64,000 bases of DNA from Clostridium folliculivorans (GCF_024341905.1 NZ_BQXY01000002.1:620001-684000); one strand, 5' to 3'; positions 17,546-27,308 are shown, numbered from the stretch's first letter. Notes: generated from the letters alone by a model not told the origin. A program made the numbers and translations.

Positions 17546-19105
17546 ATGGATAAACATGATGAACGTTATATGTGGCTTTGTCTATCGGTAATAGTAGTTG
17601 GAACTTTCATGGCTATACTTGACTCCAGTATAGTTAACGTTGCAATTCCTAAGATGATGACTATTTTTGGTGCTGCAGAAACGCAAATACAATGGGTTCT
17701 CACAGGCTACATGCTAACAATGAGTATTGTTATCCCACTTACAGGTTATTTGACTGATAGGTTTGGTGGTAAAAATATTTATGTCTTTGCATTAGTTGTA
17801 TTCACAATTGGATCTGCCCTTTGCGGTCTTGCTACAAGTACAAACACTATGATTGCAGCAAGAGTAGTTCAAGCAATTGGCGGAGGTATGATAATGCCTG
17901 TTGGTATGACTATGTTATTTCAAACTGTACCACTTGAAAAGCGTGGTGTAGCTTTAGGTTTCTGGGGTATCGCCGCAATGGCAGCACCAGCAATTGGACC
18001 AACTTTAAGTGGTTACATAGTTCAATATATGGATTGGAGATTGATATTTACAATTAATATCCCAGTTGGAATTATCGGAGTTACTTTAGCTATTTTACTT
18101 TTAAAAGATTCTCCAAAACATTACGGTAAGAGATTTGATATATGGGGAGCAGTTACTTCTGCTTTGGGACTTTATGCTTTACTATTAGGTCTAGATAAAG
18201 TTTCTGAAAATGGATGGATGTCACCTTATACTATTACACTTTTAGCAGTAGCTTTATTTTCATTAACTGCTTTTGTGTTTATAGAACTTAGTCACCCTGA
18301 ACCTTTATTAGACTTAAGAGTAACCAAAAACTTTCCGTTTACTTTAAGTTTAATAATTAATACTGTAACAACTATAGCTATGTATGGGGCAATTTTCTTA
18401 ATGCCTATCTACATGCAGAGCTTAAGAGGCTATAGCGCGATGCAAAGTGGTATGATGATGCTTCCACAGGCAATCATAACAGGTATAATGATGCCAATCA
18501 GTGGTAAGTTATTTGATAGATATGGTGCAAAGTGGCTTACAGTAATTGGATTAACCATAGTAGCAGGCTGCACATTTATGCTTAGTAGATTAACCTTAGA
18601 TACTCCATATAACACTGTGATGTTAATTATGGCAGTAAGAGGTTTTGGTAATGGACTTGCAATGATGCCAATGCAAACTGAAGGTATGAATTCAATTCCT
18701 CAGCACATGACAGCAAGAGCTACCGCTCTTAACACTACTCTTCGTCAGGTATCTGGGTCACTTGGTATTGCAATCTTAACTACAATATTACAAAGCAGAC
18801 AGGCATTCCACAATGCTATATTTGCCCAATCATTAAATACAAGCTCTCCTGCATTTGCAAAAGCTCAAGCTCTAATTCAAGGAGCCGTTACAGTAAAAGG
18901 AATTAGTCCTACTGCAGGACAAGGTTTATTATTCATGCAGATATATGGTAACATTGCAAAATCCGCCACTGTAACAGCAATGAACGATACATTTATTGTA
19001 GCAACCTCAATATGTGTAGTAGGAGTATTGATAGCATTTTTAATTAAAAAGAAAAGCCCTAAAATAGACACTATATATGAAGAACAAGTAAGCATGGAAA
19101 TGTAG
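17546..19105 (+). CDS. DHA2-family (EmrB/QacA-type) 14-TM drug efflux permease
   Basis: A 519-residue proton-coupled multidrug exporter. Motif D1 is LDSSIVNVAIP near residue 24. Motif A is GYLTDRFGGKNIY near 71. Motif B is around ARVVQAIGGGMIMPVG near 107. The antiporter motif C is GIAAMAAPAIGPTLSGYI near 145. Fourteen hydrophobic segments are expected from the length. AGAAAGGAAG precedes the ATG. The HlyD adaptor follows after 24 bp, so the two form an EmrAB-like pair, in this Gram-positive setting without an outer-membrane channel. The multi-operator region upstream implies tight repression. Confidence 0.95.
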   Translation: MDKHDERYMWLCLSVIVVGTFMAILDSSIVNVAIPKMMTIFGAAETQIQWVLTGYMLTMSIVIPLTGYLTDRFGGKNIYVFALVVFTIGSALCGLATSTNTMIAARVVQAIGGGMIMPVGMTMLFQTVPLEKRGVALGFWGIAAMAAPAIGPTLSGYIVQYMDWRLIFTINIPVGIIGVTLAILLLKDSPKHYGKRFDIWGAVTSALGLYALLLGLDKVSENGWMSPYTITLLAVALFSLTAFVFIELSHPEPLLDLRVTKNFPFTLSLIINTVTTIAMYGAIFLMPIYMQSLRGYSAMQSGMMMLPQAIITGIMMPISGKLFDRYGAKWLTVIGLTIVAGCTFMLSRLTLDTPYNTVMLIMAVRGFGNGLAMMPMQTEGMNSIPQHMTARATALNTTLRQVSGSLGIAILTTILQSRQAFHNAIFAQSLNTSSPAFAKAQALIQGAVTVKGISPTAGQGLLFMQIYGNIAKSATVTAMNDTFIVATSICVVGVLIAFLIKKKSPKIDTIYEEQVSMEM

Positions 19106-19129
19106 TACTTAATTATAAGGAGGATAACT

Positions 19130-20356
19130 ATGGAAAAGTCAGTAAAATCAAATAAATCAAAAGGTAAAATAATAATAGCTGTTGGGGCAGTACTTGTTGT
19201 TGCTCTTGGTGGTTTCGGAATAAAATATTATATGGATCAAAAGAACTATGTAAGCACAGATGATGCTAAAATAACTGGAGATATCTTAAATGTAGGATCA
19301 AAGCTTCCTGGAAAGGTATTAAAGATAAATACATCAGTTGGGGCTACTGTTAAAAAAGGTGATGTATTATTTTCACTTGAAGCTGATCAACTTCAATATC
19401 AATTAAATCAAGCTCAAGCTGCTCTTGATGTTGCAAAGGCACAACTTACAAAGGTTGAAAGTGGAGCTAGAGCTCAAGAAGTAGCTGGTGCTCAATCAAT
19501 GGTTGACCAAGCTACTGCATCATTAAATGGAGCTAATACTTCAAAATCAAACTTACAAGGTACATTAAACACTCTACAATCAGAATACAATAAGTTAATA
19601 TCACAAATGGATAGCTTCAAAGATCCATCTACTGGAGACTATGATGCAAGCTATGCAATGAAGCAATTAGATACAGCTAGAGCAAAGAATTTATTAACTG
19701 AAGCTCAATACACAGTAAAAGCACAAGCAGTTGAACAATTATTCTCAAGTAAAACACAACTTGAAAATCAAATAAGCCAGCTTCAAGGACAAATCAAAGC
19801 TATAGACGCTCAAATCTCTGCTGCTAAAGCAGGGCTTGAAGGTGCAAACAGTAAGTTAAGCCTTACAAACTCAGGGGCTTCTGATAAAGATGTTGCTATA
19901 GTTGAAGCTCAAGTAAGAGCTGCACAAGCTGCTTTTGATTTAGCTAAATTAAACTTCGAAAATTCAGAAGTTAAAGCAGCTCAAGATGGTACAGTTGTTC
20001 AAGTTAATATTCATGAAGGTGATATGATAGCTGCTGGTCAAGCTGCAATATCAGTAGTTGACTTAGGAAAGCTTCAAGTTACTGCTAATGTTTTAGAAAG
20101 TGATTTAGAACGTATAAGTGCAAACGAAAAAGTAACTATGACAGTTGATGCTTACCCAGGAGTTACCTTTACAGGTACAGTTAAAGAAACTGGACTTGCA
20201 ACAGCTTCAACTTTCAGCCTTTTCAGCACTGAGAATGCATCAGGAAACTTTACAAAGGTTAGTCAAAGAGTTCCAGTAAAGATTACTTTAGACTCTAACG
20301 GAAAAGCTGTTATCCCTGGCATGTCTGTTGAAACTAAGATAAAAACAACTAAATAG
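19130..20356 (+). CDS. HlyD/EmrA-family membrane fusion (adaptor) protein
   Basis: A 408-residue partner of the upstream permease. It has a single N-terminal membrane anchor (about residues 13-32), then NYVSTDDAKITGD leading into the first half of the lipoyl domain (VLKINTSVGATVKKGDVLFS). A long Gln/Ala-rich coiled coil covers about 85-265. The second lipoyl half is VKAAQDGTVVQVNIHEGDMI, and a beta-barrel ends in PGMSVETKI. Such adaptors hold or guide the substrate outside the membrane. AAGGAGG precedes the ATG. A strong terminator follows. Confidence 0.93.
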   Translation: MEKSVKSNKSKGKIIIAVGAVLVVALGGFGIKYYMDQKNYVSTDDAKITGDILNVGSKLPGKVLKINTSVGATVKKGDVLFSLEADQLQYQLNQAQAALDVAKAQLTKVESGARAQEVAGAQSMVDQATASLNGANTSKSNLQGTLNTLQSEYNKLISQMDSFKDPSTGDYDASYAMKQLDTARAKNLLTEAQYTVKAQAVEQLFSSKTQLENQISQLQGQIKAIDAQISAAKAGLEGANSKLSLTNSGASDKDVAIVEAQVRAAQAAFDLAKLNFENSEVKAAQDGTVVQVNIHEGDMIAAGQAAISVVDLGKLQVTANVLESDLERISANEKVTMTVDAYPGVTFTGTVKETGLATASTFSLFSTENASGNFTKVSQRVPVKITLDSNGKAVIPGMSVETKIKTTK

Positions 20357-20417
20357 CACTTAGTTCATATAAATCTATAGAAATCTCCTATTTTCAAGGA
20401 ATTTTCTATAGAATATA

Positions 20418-20459
20418 AAATAGTCCAGTCTTAAATGCAAATTTGAGACTGGACTATTT
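20418..20459. terminator. Strong terminator between convergent operons
   Basis: The stem AAATAGTCCAGTCT / AGACTGGACTATTT extends through A-T pairs to a three-base loop and has A/T-rich exits on both strands. It ends the efflux operon and, from the other side, the sigma/DUF4179 operon. Confidence 0.85.
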
Positions 20460-20578
20460 ATATATTTATATATTGGTATATTTAAATATTTTTATATCTG
20501 CATATCCATATAAAGATAACCATTTTAATCTAACAGCTCTTATAAAAATTGTTGAAATTAAGTTATTGTAATATAATT

Positions 20579-22078
20579 TTATTTTTCTAAATCTATTTTC
20601 ACTTTATATTGATCTAGAATTTCTGGTTCATTAACTGTAGGTATTGCTATCTTATATTTCTTGGTTTTATCAATTGGTGGAAGTTTTATAGATACAATTC
20701 TATCCTTTATATCTTCCTGCACAGCTAAGTCACCATCCTCTGCTCGCTCAGTGTCTTTGTAGTTTTCATCTAAAATCACAGCCATATTGATGTTTTGAGG
20801 ACTATATCCCCCATTGCCTTCAAATTGGAATGTAAGTTTTGTGTATTTATCTGTAGCTTCAATATTTTTAATAGTAGCTGTGATATTTTTCCCAACCTTT
20901 ATTTTTTGATTAGTTAATTTTTCTAAAGATACAAACTCTCTTGTCTTATCCATATTATAGATATGAATTACATCATCTAAAGCATAGCCTTTTGATTTTT
21001 CTTCAGCAGTTACAGGTCTAGTCTTTGTTACTTCTTCTTGAGGCAGATTAAAGTTTTCACTATTTATTGTAGTTTGAAGTATTTCACAATTCAAATCCTC
21101 AATTTTCTTATAGTTAGTTCCCCAGTATTTAAATATTGGTACTACAGTGATTGATTTAATATTAGATAAATCATCATCTATTTGTATTTTACCTTCATAT
21201 TTATTCTTGTTAGAACTGGAACCTGAACTTTTAGCCTCAAGAGTCCTCCCCTTATCGTCCAAAACTAAAAAACTATATATTCCATCACGCATACTCGGAT
21301 TTTCTTTATCATAAACTCCAGAATAATTAATTGTATTTCCTAGTGGACTTATCACAAGTTTATCAAGCTTTAAAGTGCTATTAGGTATTTTAATAGTTTT
21401 ATCTAGGGTTATGATCTTAGAATTACTTTGCTTGTCAGCCTTAGAAACAGTAAATTTAAAGTTCCATGGGCCTTTTACATCTGATATCCACACGGTATTC
21501 ATTTCTACCTCAATGCTATCTGATAAATTGATATCAGATACATTTGCATAGGTTACAACCGCTATCTCATTGTCATTTATCTTCTTATTCTTACTTCCCC
21601 AGCTTTTGAGCGATTGTCCATTCAAATTTATCTGTCCCATTTCTGTTGTATTTTCATTAAGATTCTTTCCTTCAACTGTTGAAGTAATAGCTAAGGAATT
21701 ATCATCTATAGTGATTTCATTTATAGTTACCTTTATTCCATTTTTCTCAATAGTCTTATTTACACTAGTTGAAAACTTCTCAAATTTACTCAGCGTTTCT
21801 CCATCTTGATTATAAGCTACAAGTTTAAAAATTGACTGCACTCCTGGAATTGCTTTTACCACATTTGGATTTATAAATCCCACTACAGAGATAATACCAA
21901 TTACTCCTGCAGCTGCAATTATAGCTGCTTTCTTAAAAACCTTCTTATTTTTTACTAAACTTACCATACTTTCACTTTTCTTTTTTTCTTCTCTTCCTCT
22001 TTCAATACCTTTTTTAATAGCTAAATCTATATCATTTGGAATATCAACATAATCTTTTATATTATCTAAGTTATCCAT
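20579..22078 (-). CDS. DUF4179 membrane protein, probable anti-sigma partner
   Basis: A 499-residue protein. The N-terminal about 50 residues are cytosolic and charged, a single transmembrane helix follows (about 51-69, AAIIAAAGVIGIISVVGFI), and the large outside part is beta-rich. The region after the helix (NVVKAIPGVQSIFKLVAYNQ) is the DUF4179 signature. The C-terminal half looks like repeated DUF5643-type beta-sandwiches. In firmicutes such proteins follow ECF sigma genes and are thought to hold the sigma factor until an envelope signal arrives. The start is one base past the sigma stop, with AAGGAG inside the sigma gene, so the two are translationally coupled. Confidence 0.9.
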   Translation of the reverse strand: MDNLDNIKDYVDIPNDIDLAIKKGIERGREEKKKSESMVSLVKNKKVFKKAAIIAAAGVIGIISVVGFINPNVVKAIPGVQSIFKLVAYNQDGETLSKFEKFSTSVNKTIEKNGIKVTINEITIDDNSLAITSTVEGKNLNENTTEMGQINLNGQSLKSWGSKNKKINDNEIAVVTYANVSDINLSDSIEVEMNTVWISDVKGPWNFKFTVSKADKQSNSKIITLDKTIKIPNSTLKLDKLVISPLGNTINYSGVYDKENPSMRDGIYSFLVLDDKGRTLEAKSSGSSSNKNKYEGKIQIDDDLSNIKSITVVPIFKYWGTNYKKIEDLNCEILQTTINSENFNLPQEEVTKTRPVTAEEKSKGYALDDVIHIYNMDKTREFVSLEKLTNQKIKVGKNITATIKNIEATDKYTKLTFQFEGNGGYSPQNINMAVILDENYKDTERAEDGDLAVQEDIKDRIVSIKLPPIDKTKKYKIAIPTVNEPEILDQYKVKIDLEK

Positions 22079-22079
22079 A

Positions 22080-22601
22080 CTAAATTATCTCCTTCCCCAT
22101 AGTTATTCTAAGTTTGCATAGAGCTTTATTTAGATAAGTCTTTATAGTGCCTACTGGACAGCTCATAACTTCTGCGATTTCAGTTATGGTAAGATCCTGA
22201 AAATATTTTAATATTATTACTCTCTTATGCTTCTCTTCAAGTCTATCTATTGAACTTAAGATATCTAATTTTTCATCTACTCTACTTGCTTCACTATTAA
22301 TTGAACTAACCTTCATATTATCAACAATGGATATAATCTTCTTTTCTTTATTAATAAAGTCAATAGCATTATTTATAAGTATCTTTGTAAGCCAAGTCTT
22401 AAAATATTTAGGATTCTTTAATTTATCTATGGATATATAAGCCTTATACACAGTCTCTTGAAGTACATCTAGTGCATCATGTTCATTTTTTGTATAAGCA
22501 AAGGCTGTCCTATAAAGATTTTCTTTACAAATATTCATTAGATCTTCAAAAGCTTTTTCGTCGCCTTTTATTGCTGATTGTACTTGTTCTTCTGTAATCA
22601 T
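22080..22601 (-). CDS. ECF-type RNA polymerase sigma factor
   Basis: A 173-residue two-domain sigma factor. Region 2 spans about 25-85 (NLYRTAFAYTKNEHDALDVL, then QETVYKAY and FKTWLTKILINNAIDF). Region 4 spans about 115-165 (RVIILKYFQDLTITEIAEVM, then CPVGTIKTYLNKALCKLR, the helix-turn-helix for the -35 box). It lacks regions 1 and 3, as expected for ECF factors. It is coupled to the DUF4179 gene. AAGGAGC precedes the ATG. An AAACC block about 75 bp upstream could be part of an autoregulated ECF promoter, but this is uncertain. Confidence 0.93.
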   Translation of the reverse strand: MITEEQVQSAIKGDEKAFEDLMNICKENLYRTAFAYTKNEHDALDVLQETVYKAYISIDKLKNPKYFKTWLTKILINNAIDFINKEKKIISIVDNMKVSSINSEASRVDEKLDILSSIDRLEEKHKRVIILKYFQDLTITEIAEVMSCPVGTIKTYLNKALCKLRITMGKEII

Positions 22602-22665
22602 ATTTATGCTCCTTAAATCTTAAACTACGCGTAATTTATATTTTACATCTATTAGACTAGAGAAA

Positions 22666-22692
22666 TTGTAAAATGGTTTTACTATTTTACAA
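22666..22692. promoter_or_regulatory. Dyad upstream of the ECF sigma gene
   Basis: TTGTAAAAT / ATTTTACAA, 9-bp perfect arms separated by nine bases, 65 bp upstream of the sigma start codon. It could be an operator or a transcript hairpin. The rest of the 350-bp divergent gap to 22953 shows nothing else clear. Confidence 0.4.
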
Positions 22693-22952
22693 AATAAATT
22701 ATCATATAAAGATTTATTTATCTTTCTTTGAAAACATTTCATTTATGTTCATTTTTTCATAAATCAATAAAATTGTATATCCCTATAAGTTCAGAACCTT
22801 TTTAGCTTGTATTAATATAATAATAATAAGATGTAGACTACTAAGAACACATCTTCAATTTAACAGTTAGAGAAAAATATATTCTCTCAATAGTTAATAA
22901 ATTGATGAGAATTACAATTTTCACAAAAGATTAATTATGGAAGGTATAAGAT

Positions 22953-23456
22953 ATGGATAGTGAATTACTGATTGAAACAAATATGAATAATAATCATAAT
23001 AAATACTTTCAGCCAATAATAAAAAGTGTTAATGGTACTTTTATAGATTTAGAAAATAATAACTTTGATAATGCCATAGTTGGTATTGACTTAGATCTTA
23101 GAAATAGACAAACCTCAACAGCTAAAATAGATTTTATTGCAAATTTATATTATGAATTAGCTATATATGACTGGATGGAACTTGTATTTTCATTATATCG
23201 TTATGATGAAAAAGGTAACATGCAGCTTTTATCAACTTTACCATACAAAATACTACTAAATGAAGAACTAGAAGAAGATACAGAAGCTGAACCTACTAAT
23301 ATAACTGTAGAGAAAAATGAATTTATAGCTTTAAGCTATAGTGATAGTGGAATATTACCTGGAGTTTATAGATATGTAGTAAAAGCTGAAATCAATTATA
23401 TTAATATAAATTCAGCTCAAATTCAAACAAGCACTCTTAGTGTTATTGCTCAATAA
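22953..23456 (+). CDS. Unknown beta-rich protein, partner of the phosphoesterase gene
   Basis: A 167-residue protein without signal peptide or membrane segment. After a polar Asn-rich start (MNNNHNKYFQPI) it is mostly predicted strand, including FDNAIVGIDLDL, KIDFIANLYYELAIYDW, LVFSLYRYDE and VYRYVVKAEINYI. It also has an acidic loop (NEELEEDTEAEP). This suggests one beta-sandwich. The phosphoesterase gene begins 29 bp later with only a weak ribosome binding site, which argues for coupling. I do not recognise the family. A distant likeness to clostridial DUF4489 proteins is possible but unproven. Confidence 0.75.
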   Translation: MDSELLIETNMNNNHNKYFQPIIKSVNGTFIDLENNNFDNAIVGIDLDLRNRQTSTAKIDFIANLYYELAIYDWMELVFSLYRYDEKGNMQLLSTLPYKILLNEELEEDTEAEPTNITVEKNEFIALSYSDSGILPGVYRYVVKAEINYININSAQIQTSTLSVIAQ

Positions 23457-23485
23457 CATTAAGAGGCTTATAGTGAACTATTGCT

Positions 23486-24574
23486 ATGAATTATATTGAT
23501 AATCAATCTATAAATAACTGTACGAAAAAAGACCAGGGGATAATACTACACTTAAGCGATCTTCACTTTACACCAGAAATAAATGTAGAAAATGAAGTTT
23601 ATTTACTAGTAAGCGACTTAAAGAAAGTCTACTTTGACAATCCTGAAAATACTTTAAGACTTGATGATATTGATTATGTAGTAATAAGTGGTGACTTTAT
23701 ACGTCGAGGTGGCTCAAAGACCTCATTCGATAAAGCCTATACTTTTATAAAACTTTTAAGTGAACGTCTGTCTCTTCCATTTCAAAAATTTGTTATAGTT
23801 CCAGGCAACCACGATTTAAGTTGGGATATCACTATGGCAAGTTATCATTTAACTCAAGGGCTTCCTGGCCCAAATGACCAAGTGGTTACTAATGTACGAT
23901 CTGATATTTTTTATCTAAAACGTGATGATGAAGAATGGTACAAAAAATTTACCTTCTATAGCCAATATTTGTTTGAAAGGCTCTACGGTATCCCATTTCC
24001 TACTAACCCTAAAAAACAGTTAAAAGTTATACTTGGTGATTTTTTTGATCATAAAAAGATAGCATTCTTTATGATAAACACTTCAGCTGAAATTGACCAA
24101 TTTCATCGGGATACAACCTACTTCGATACTGAAGGTTTAATTTCAGCCTCAAAAGAAATTCAAGGTAAAGATTTTATAAAAATTGTTGTAGGTCATCATC
24201 CTGTATGTCCTACAAACGGATATGGTACAGATATTCAATTTTCAAATGCTATGCAAAACGAGGACTTTAAATTTTATATGCATGGTCATGTTCACAGAAC
24301 TATAAGCCTTGAATATATGAATCCACAAAATATTAATCCTAATATGCTAATGATAGGAGCTGGTGCTTTAAGTGCACAAGCAGATGCTTTATGGCCAGGT
24401 GTTCCTGAAAGATACAATGTGATACGAATAGCCAACACTGACAAACACGGTAAACTTTTAGTTTCAGTTAATACAAGACAACGAGAATATATCGACACCT
24501 TCTGGCAACCAGCTTATATTTATTATGAAACCTTTGGAAAAAAGCTCACTAATATATGGAGCAATATAATCTAA
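23486..24574 (+). CDS. Calcineurin-like metallophosphoesterase
   Basis: A 362-residue protein with all five metallophosphoesterase blocks: DLH (25-27), GD (69-70), GNHD (107-110), VVGHHPV (around 233) and HGHVHR (around 262). Together they bind a two-metal centre. There is no signal peptide. The C-terminal part (NVIRIANTDKHGKLLVSVNT) forms extra strands. Substrates in the family range from cyclic nucleotides to nucleic acids and phosphoproteins. The start at 23486 has its nearest purine-rich site about 20 bases away, so translation may depend on the gene upstream. Confidence 0.9.
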   Translation: MNYIDNQSINNCTKKDQGIILHLSDLHFTPEINVENEVYLLVSDLKKVYFDNPENTLRLDDIDYVVISGDFIRRGGSKTSFDKAYTFIKLLSERLSLPFQKFVIVPGNHDLSWDITMASYHLTQGLPGPNDQVVTNVRSDIFYLKRDDEEWYKKFTFYSQYLFERLYGIPFPTNPKKQLKVILGDFFDHKKIAFFMINTSAEIDQFHRDTTYFDTEGLISASKEIQGKDFIKIVVGHHPVCPTNGYGTDIQFSNAMQNEDFKFYMHGHVHRTISLEYMNPQNINPNMLMIGAGALSAQADALWPGVPERYNVIRIANTDKHGKLLVSVNTRQREYIDTFWQPAYIYYETFGKKLTNIWSNII

Positions 24575-24579
24575 AAACT

Positions 24580-24626
24580 AAAGCCACTTCATTTTAGAAT
24601 TTTTTATTTTCTAAAGAAGTGGCTTT
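24580..24626 (+). terminator. Terminator of the phosphoesterase operon
   Basis: The stem AAAGCCACTTC / GAAGTGGCTTT with an A/T-paired inner part is followed by TCTTTTAAT. It lies immediately after the stop codon and between convergent genes. Confidence 0.85.
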
Positions 24627-24679
24627 TCTTTTAATATAATTTTCTACATTTTAAAAACTTTCATAACTAATGATATTTC

Positions 24680-25312
24680 TTACTTAAATGGTATTTCACC
24701 AAAATGTTGTATTTTTATTGCTTTAGCTTTCTCATATTGAAGAAATGTTTTATGAGTTTTAGAATCATAACTCTCCACATAATGATAATACACTATCTCT
24801 TGGACTGCACTAGGTTTATATCTATAACTTAAAAACAAATCATAGTTACTGCTTGTAACTAACTTTTTAGAATCATTTATATATTTAAAGGAATGGAATA
24901 CTCCATTATGAGTATCAAATTTATTCGCACCTTCTCTTCTACCATAGTAGCAAAATGCTTTTTGAGTATCTCTGATTCCAATATTGATAAACGGGTAAGC
25001 ATTGCTCTTATTGATTTTATGACTATTAAAATATTTTTCATTGTAAAAATAGAAGGTATCAAATTTAAATGGATACCCATTACTTGCATTTGCACAGTGT
25101 TTTACTATATAACCAGCACCATCGCAACCTATTATCCTTCCATTGTGGATTTTTACATCACCTTTTTTCTGATACATAACGCCTACTGCTTTTCCGTAAT
25201 CTAAAGCATTACAAGTGCTATTAAAGTTTCCTTCACCTACTATAAGATCTTGAGTATCATCTGCAAAATCCTGAGCCAGTTCATCAAAAATATCCTTTGT
25301 TAAATCATTCAT
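24680..25312 (-). CDS. Unknown soluble protein (210 aa)
   Basis: It has an acidic N-terminal helix (TKDIFDELAQDFADDTQDLI), then strand-rich sequence with many aromatic residues: FKFDTFYFYNEKYF, KAFCYYGRREGANKFDTHNG and VQEIVYYHYVES. There are four scattered cysteines and no export signal. GAGAGGAAC precedes the ATG. No family is recognised, and neighbours give no hint beyond being other unknown or exported proteins. Confidence 0.7.
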   Translation of the reverse strand: MNDLTKDIFDELAQDFADDTQDLIVGEGNFNSTCNALDYGKAVGVMYQKKGDVKIHNGRIIGCDGAGYIVKHCANASNGYPFKFDTFYFYNEKYFNSHKINKSNAYPFINIGIRDTQKAFCYYGRREGANKFDTHNGVFHSFKYINDSKKLVTSSNYDLFLSYRYKPSAVQEIVYYHYVESYDSKTHKTFLQYEKAKAIKIQHFGEIPFK

Positions 25313-25528
25313 ATTAGTTCCTCTCTTCTAAAGATGTTTCAAAAAAAGAAATAGAAATTATAAATATACTAAGTGTTCTAATATATCTATATATAAATCG
25401 TTTTTTATTAATTTACTCCATCTTAATTTCTTATCCTAATATGATAATATTCAAGAGTAATTGCAGTGGTGCAATGTTTACTTATGTTATTTATAAGACT
25501 TCAAAAGTCAATATTGGCATTATATTTT

Positions 25529-26194
25529 TTACTTTGAATACTGCTGTAATATCCAATTAGTCACTAAAGGCCCTGCTTTAACTACGTTATCTTCATTTAT
25601 ATCTGATAAATACACCTGTTTATCGTCAGAAATTATTACATTGATATCATAGAAAATTCCTTTGTAATCATCAAAAAGTAGTTGAAGTGACATTATATTC
25701 TTAGACGTAATCTGTTGTTTAGTTTTAGCTTTACTTAAACTCTCACTAAGTTCTTTAAGTATATTTTTTTCTTCTGTGGTAGCAACCGCTTTGCCAACGG
25801 CTTGCTTCAAACCTTTATTTTCAATTAACCTAATCTGCTTAATATCCTTATTAACTATAGAAAAATCATTAATTTCTTTCTTATGATAAATCTGAGTTAT
25901 GGTCATTTCATCAGTTGTATTCACTGCAACCCAATCTAAATTAGACTCATCCTTTAGTGAATATACTGATCCTGAATCACTTATTTTACCTATCTGTTTA
26001 TCCGTTGCTATTGCCTCTAGCCATAAATCGCTATTATCATGTACATATTCCTGTCCGCTCTTGCTAATTATGGTGTTGCCATCTTCTGAAATTGTATAGT
26101 TATCAGCAGAATAGTATCTTACTGCCCTATATCCTACAAAAATACTAATTAAAAGTACTAAAGTTCCACTTATTAAAATTGCAGTTTTTTTCAT
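25529..26194 (-). CDS. Exported or membrane-anchored protein of unknown function
   Basis: The start is placed at 26194, where AAGGAG lies six bases before the ATG. An upstream ATG 13 codons earlier has no such site. The 221-residue product has one N-terminal hydrophobic segment (TAILISGTLVLLISIFVGYR), which is a signal anchor. The outside part has a YTISEDGNTIISKSGQEYVH beta-hairpin, a middle helical stretch (ILKELSESLSKAKTKQQI) and a final strand pair. No motif is recognised. Confidence 0.75.
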   Translation of the reverse strand: MKKTAILISGTLVLLISIFVGYRAVRYYSADNYTISEDGNTIISKSGQEYVHDNSDLWLEAIATDKQIGKISDSGSVYSLKDESNLDWVAVNTTDEMTITQIYHKKEINDFSIVNKDIKQIRLIENKGLKQAVGKAVATTEEKNILKELSESLSKAKTKQQITSKNIMSLQLLFDDYKGIFYDINVIISDDKQVYLSDINEDNVVKAGPLVTNWILQQYSK

Positions 26195-26531
26195 TATGTT
26201 CTCCTTATTACCTGTTAATATATTGAAATACATTTGTTATCAATACCAAATAATCTCATCAGTATTATTAGTTAATTTTACTATTTACTTAGTTCTGTAC
26301 ATAATCACTAGCATTTATTACCTGTAAATTGATAAACTGTTTCTAGTTCGCCCTACTTTCTAGGCTATTATACTAAACAATCTTTGCTCTTTCAAATTAT
26401 ACCCATAATTTCCTGAACCTTTTCAACAAAAATATAAATTAACAAAAATTTAAAAATAAAAAACTTCTAATGCCATTGAAATATCTATGTTTAGATAACT
26501 TAAAAATTTTATATTTTTCTAGATAGTTAAA
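26195..26531. other. Intergenic region, nothing recognised
   Basis: AT-rich sequence upstream of the exported-protein gene. I see no open frame or repeat-family member. Confidence 0.4.
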
Positions 26532-26556
26532 AAGCTCTCCAAAATCTGAAGAGCTT
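26532..26556 (-). terminator. Terminator after the small exported protein gene
   Basis: AAGCTCT / AGAGCTT stem with an 11-base inner loop, followed on the minus strand by a TTTTTAAC run. It lies 70 bp after the stop at 26626. Confidence 0.6.
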
Positions 26557-26625
26557 AGCGCTATTTTCAATGACTTTATTCATATTAGATTAATGAAATT
26601 GTTTTTGCCACAGAAGCATATTCAT

Positions 26626-26970
26626 TTACTTATTTATATCCTTAATAATAGTCAACTTTTTAGAAGGTCCGTCATTTAAGTCCCTATAATTAGGCGCTTT
26701 ATATATTTCAAAACCATACTCAGTTCCTTCCGCCACGTATCTATTCCACCTAATAACTTGATATCCAAGCCCCCTATATTCAGTGGTGCCTCCATCTTTA
26801 GCCATACCTTTGCTTATTGCAAATATAGGTCTCATATCCATGGAAACAAGCTTTGAATCTACAGTATAAGTTATTTTAGGCAAAAATGGAGAAAGTACTA
26901 GAATTAAAATAACTAATGATAAAATTATGTATTTCTTTTTTGATATTTTTGCACTGTCATTTCTTTTCAT
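26626..26970 (-). CDS. Small membrane-anchored protein with a DGGT motif
   Basis: The 114-residue protein has a cationic start (MKRNDSAKISKKK), one membrane segment (YIILSLVILILVLSPFL) and a short outside domain with KDGGTTEYRGLGYQVIRWNR. The DGGT-x-x-Y-x-G-L-x-Y pattern recurs, as I recall, in many small clostridial and bacillar exported proteins of unknown role. GGGGGATT precedes the ATG. Confidence 0.75.
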   Translation of the reverse strand: MKRNDSAKISKKKYIILSLVILILVLSPFLPKITYTVDSKLVSMDMRPIFAISKGMAKDGGTTEYRGLGYQVIRWNRYVAEGTEYGFEIYKAPNYRDLNDGPSKKLTIIKDINK

Positions 26971-27308
26971 TTTAATCCCCCGATATATAAGTAGTATTTA
27001 CTAAATCACAATAAAAGCATTATCAAATTTATTGTCGCTTATTAATATATCCATTATATTACAAAACCTATTCTTAGCATATGTCTATTCAAAAGGTTTT
27101 CTATTTAATTCCTTTTATATTGAAAAACATATTTTTTATTATTTAAATGAAAATCCCCAATTTGAAATCACAGACTTCAGTATCTCAATGCTATTTAAGA
27201 TCTAACCTATATGTTATGTTAGATGACTAGTTATAGTTAACAGAATCTCTATTAGAAGAGCAAATAGTGGCTGCCTCCAATACTGATATTTATAGTTTTA
27301 CATGAATA
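26971..27308. other. Intergenic region, nothing recognised
   Basis: AT-rich DNA between the DGGT protein and the HTH protein. No frame above 40 codons with a ribosome binding site was noticed. Confidence 0.35.
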
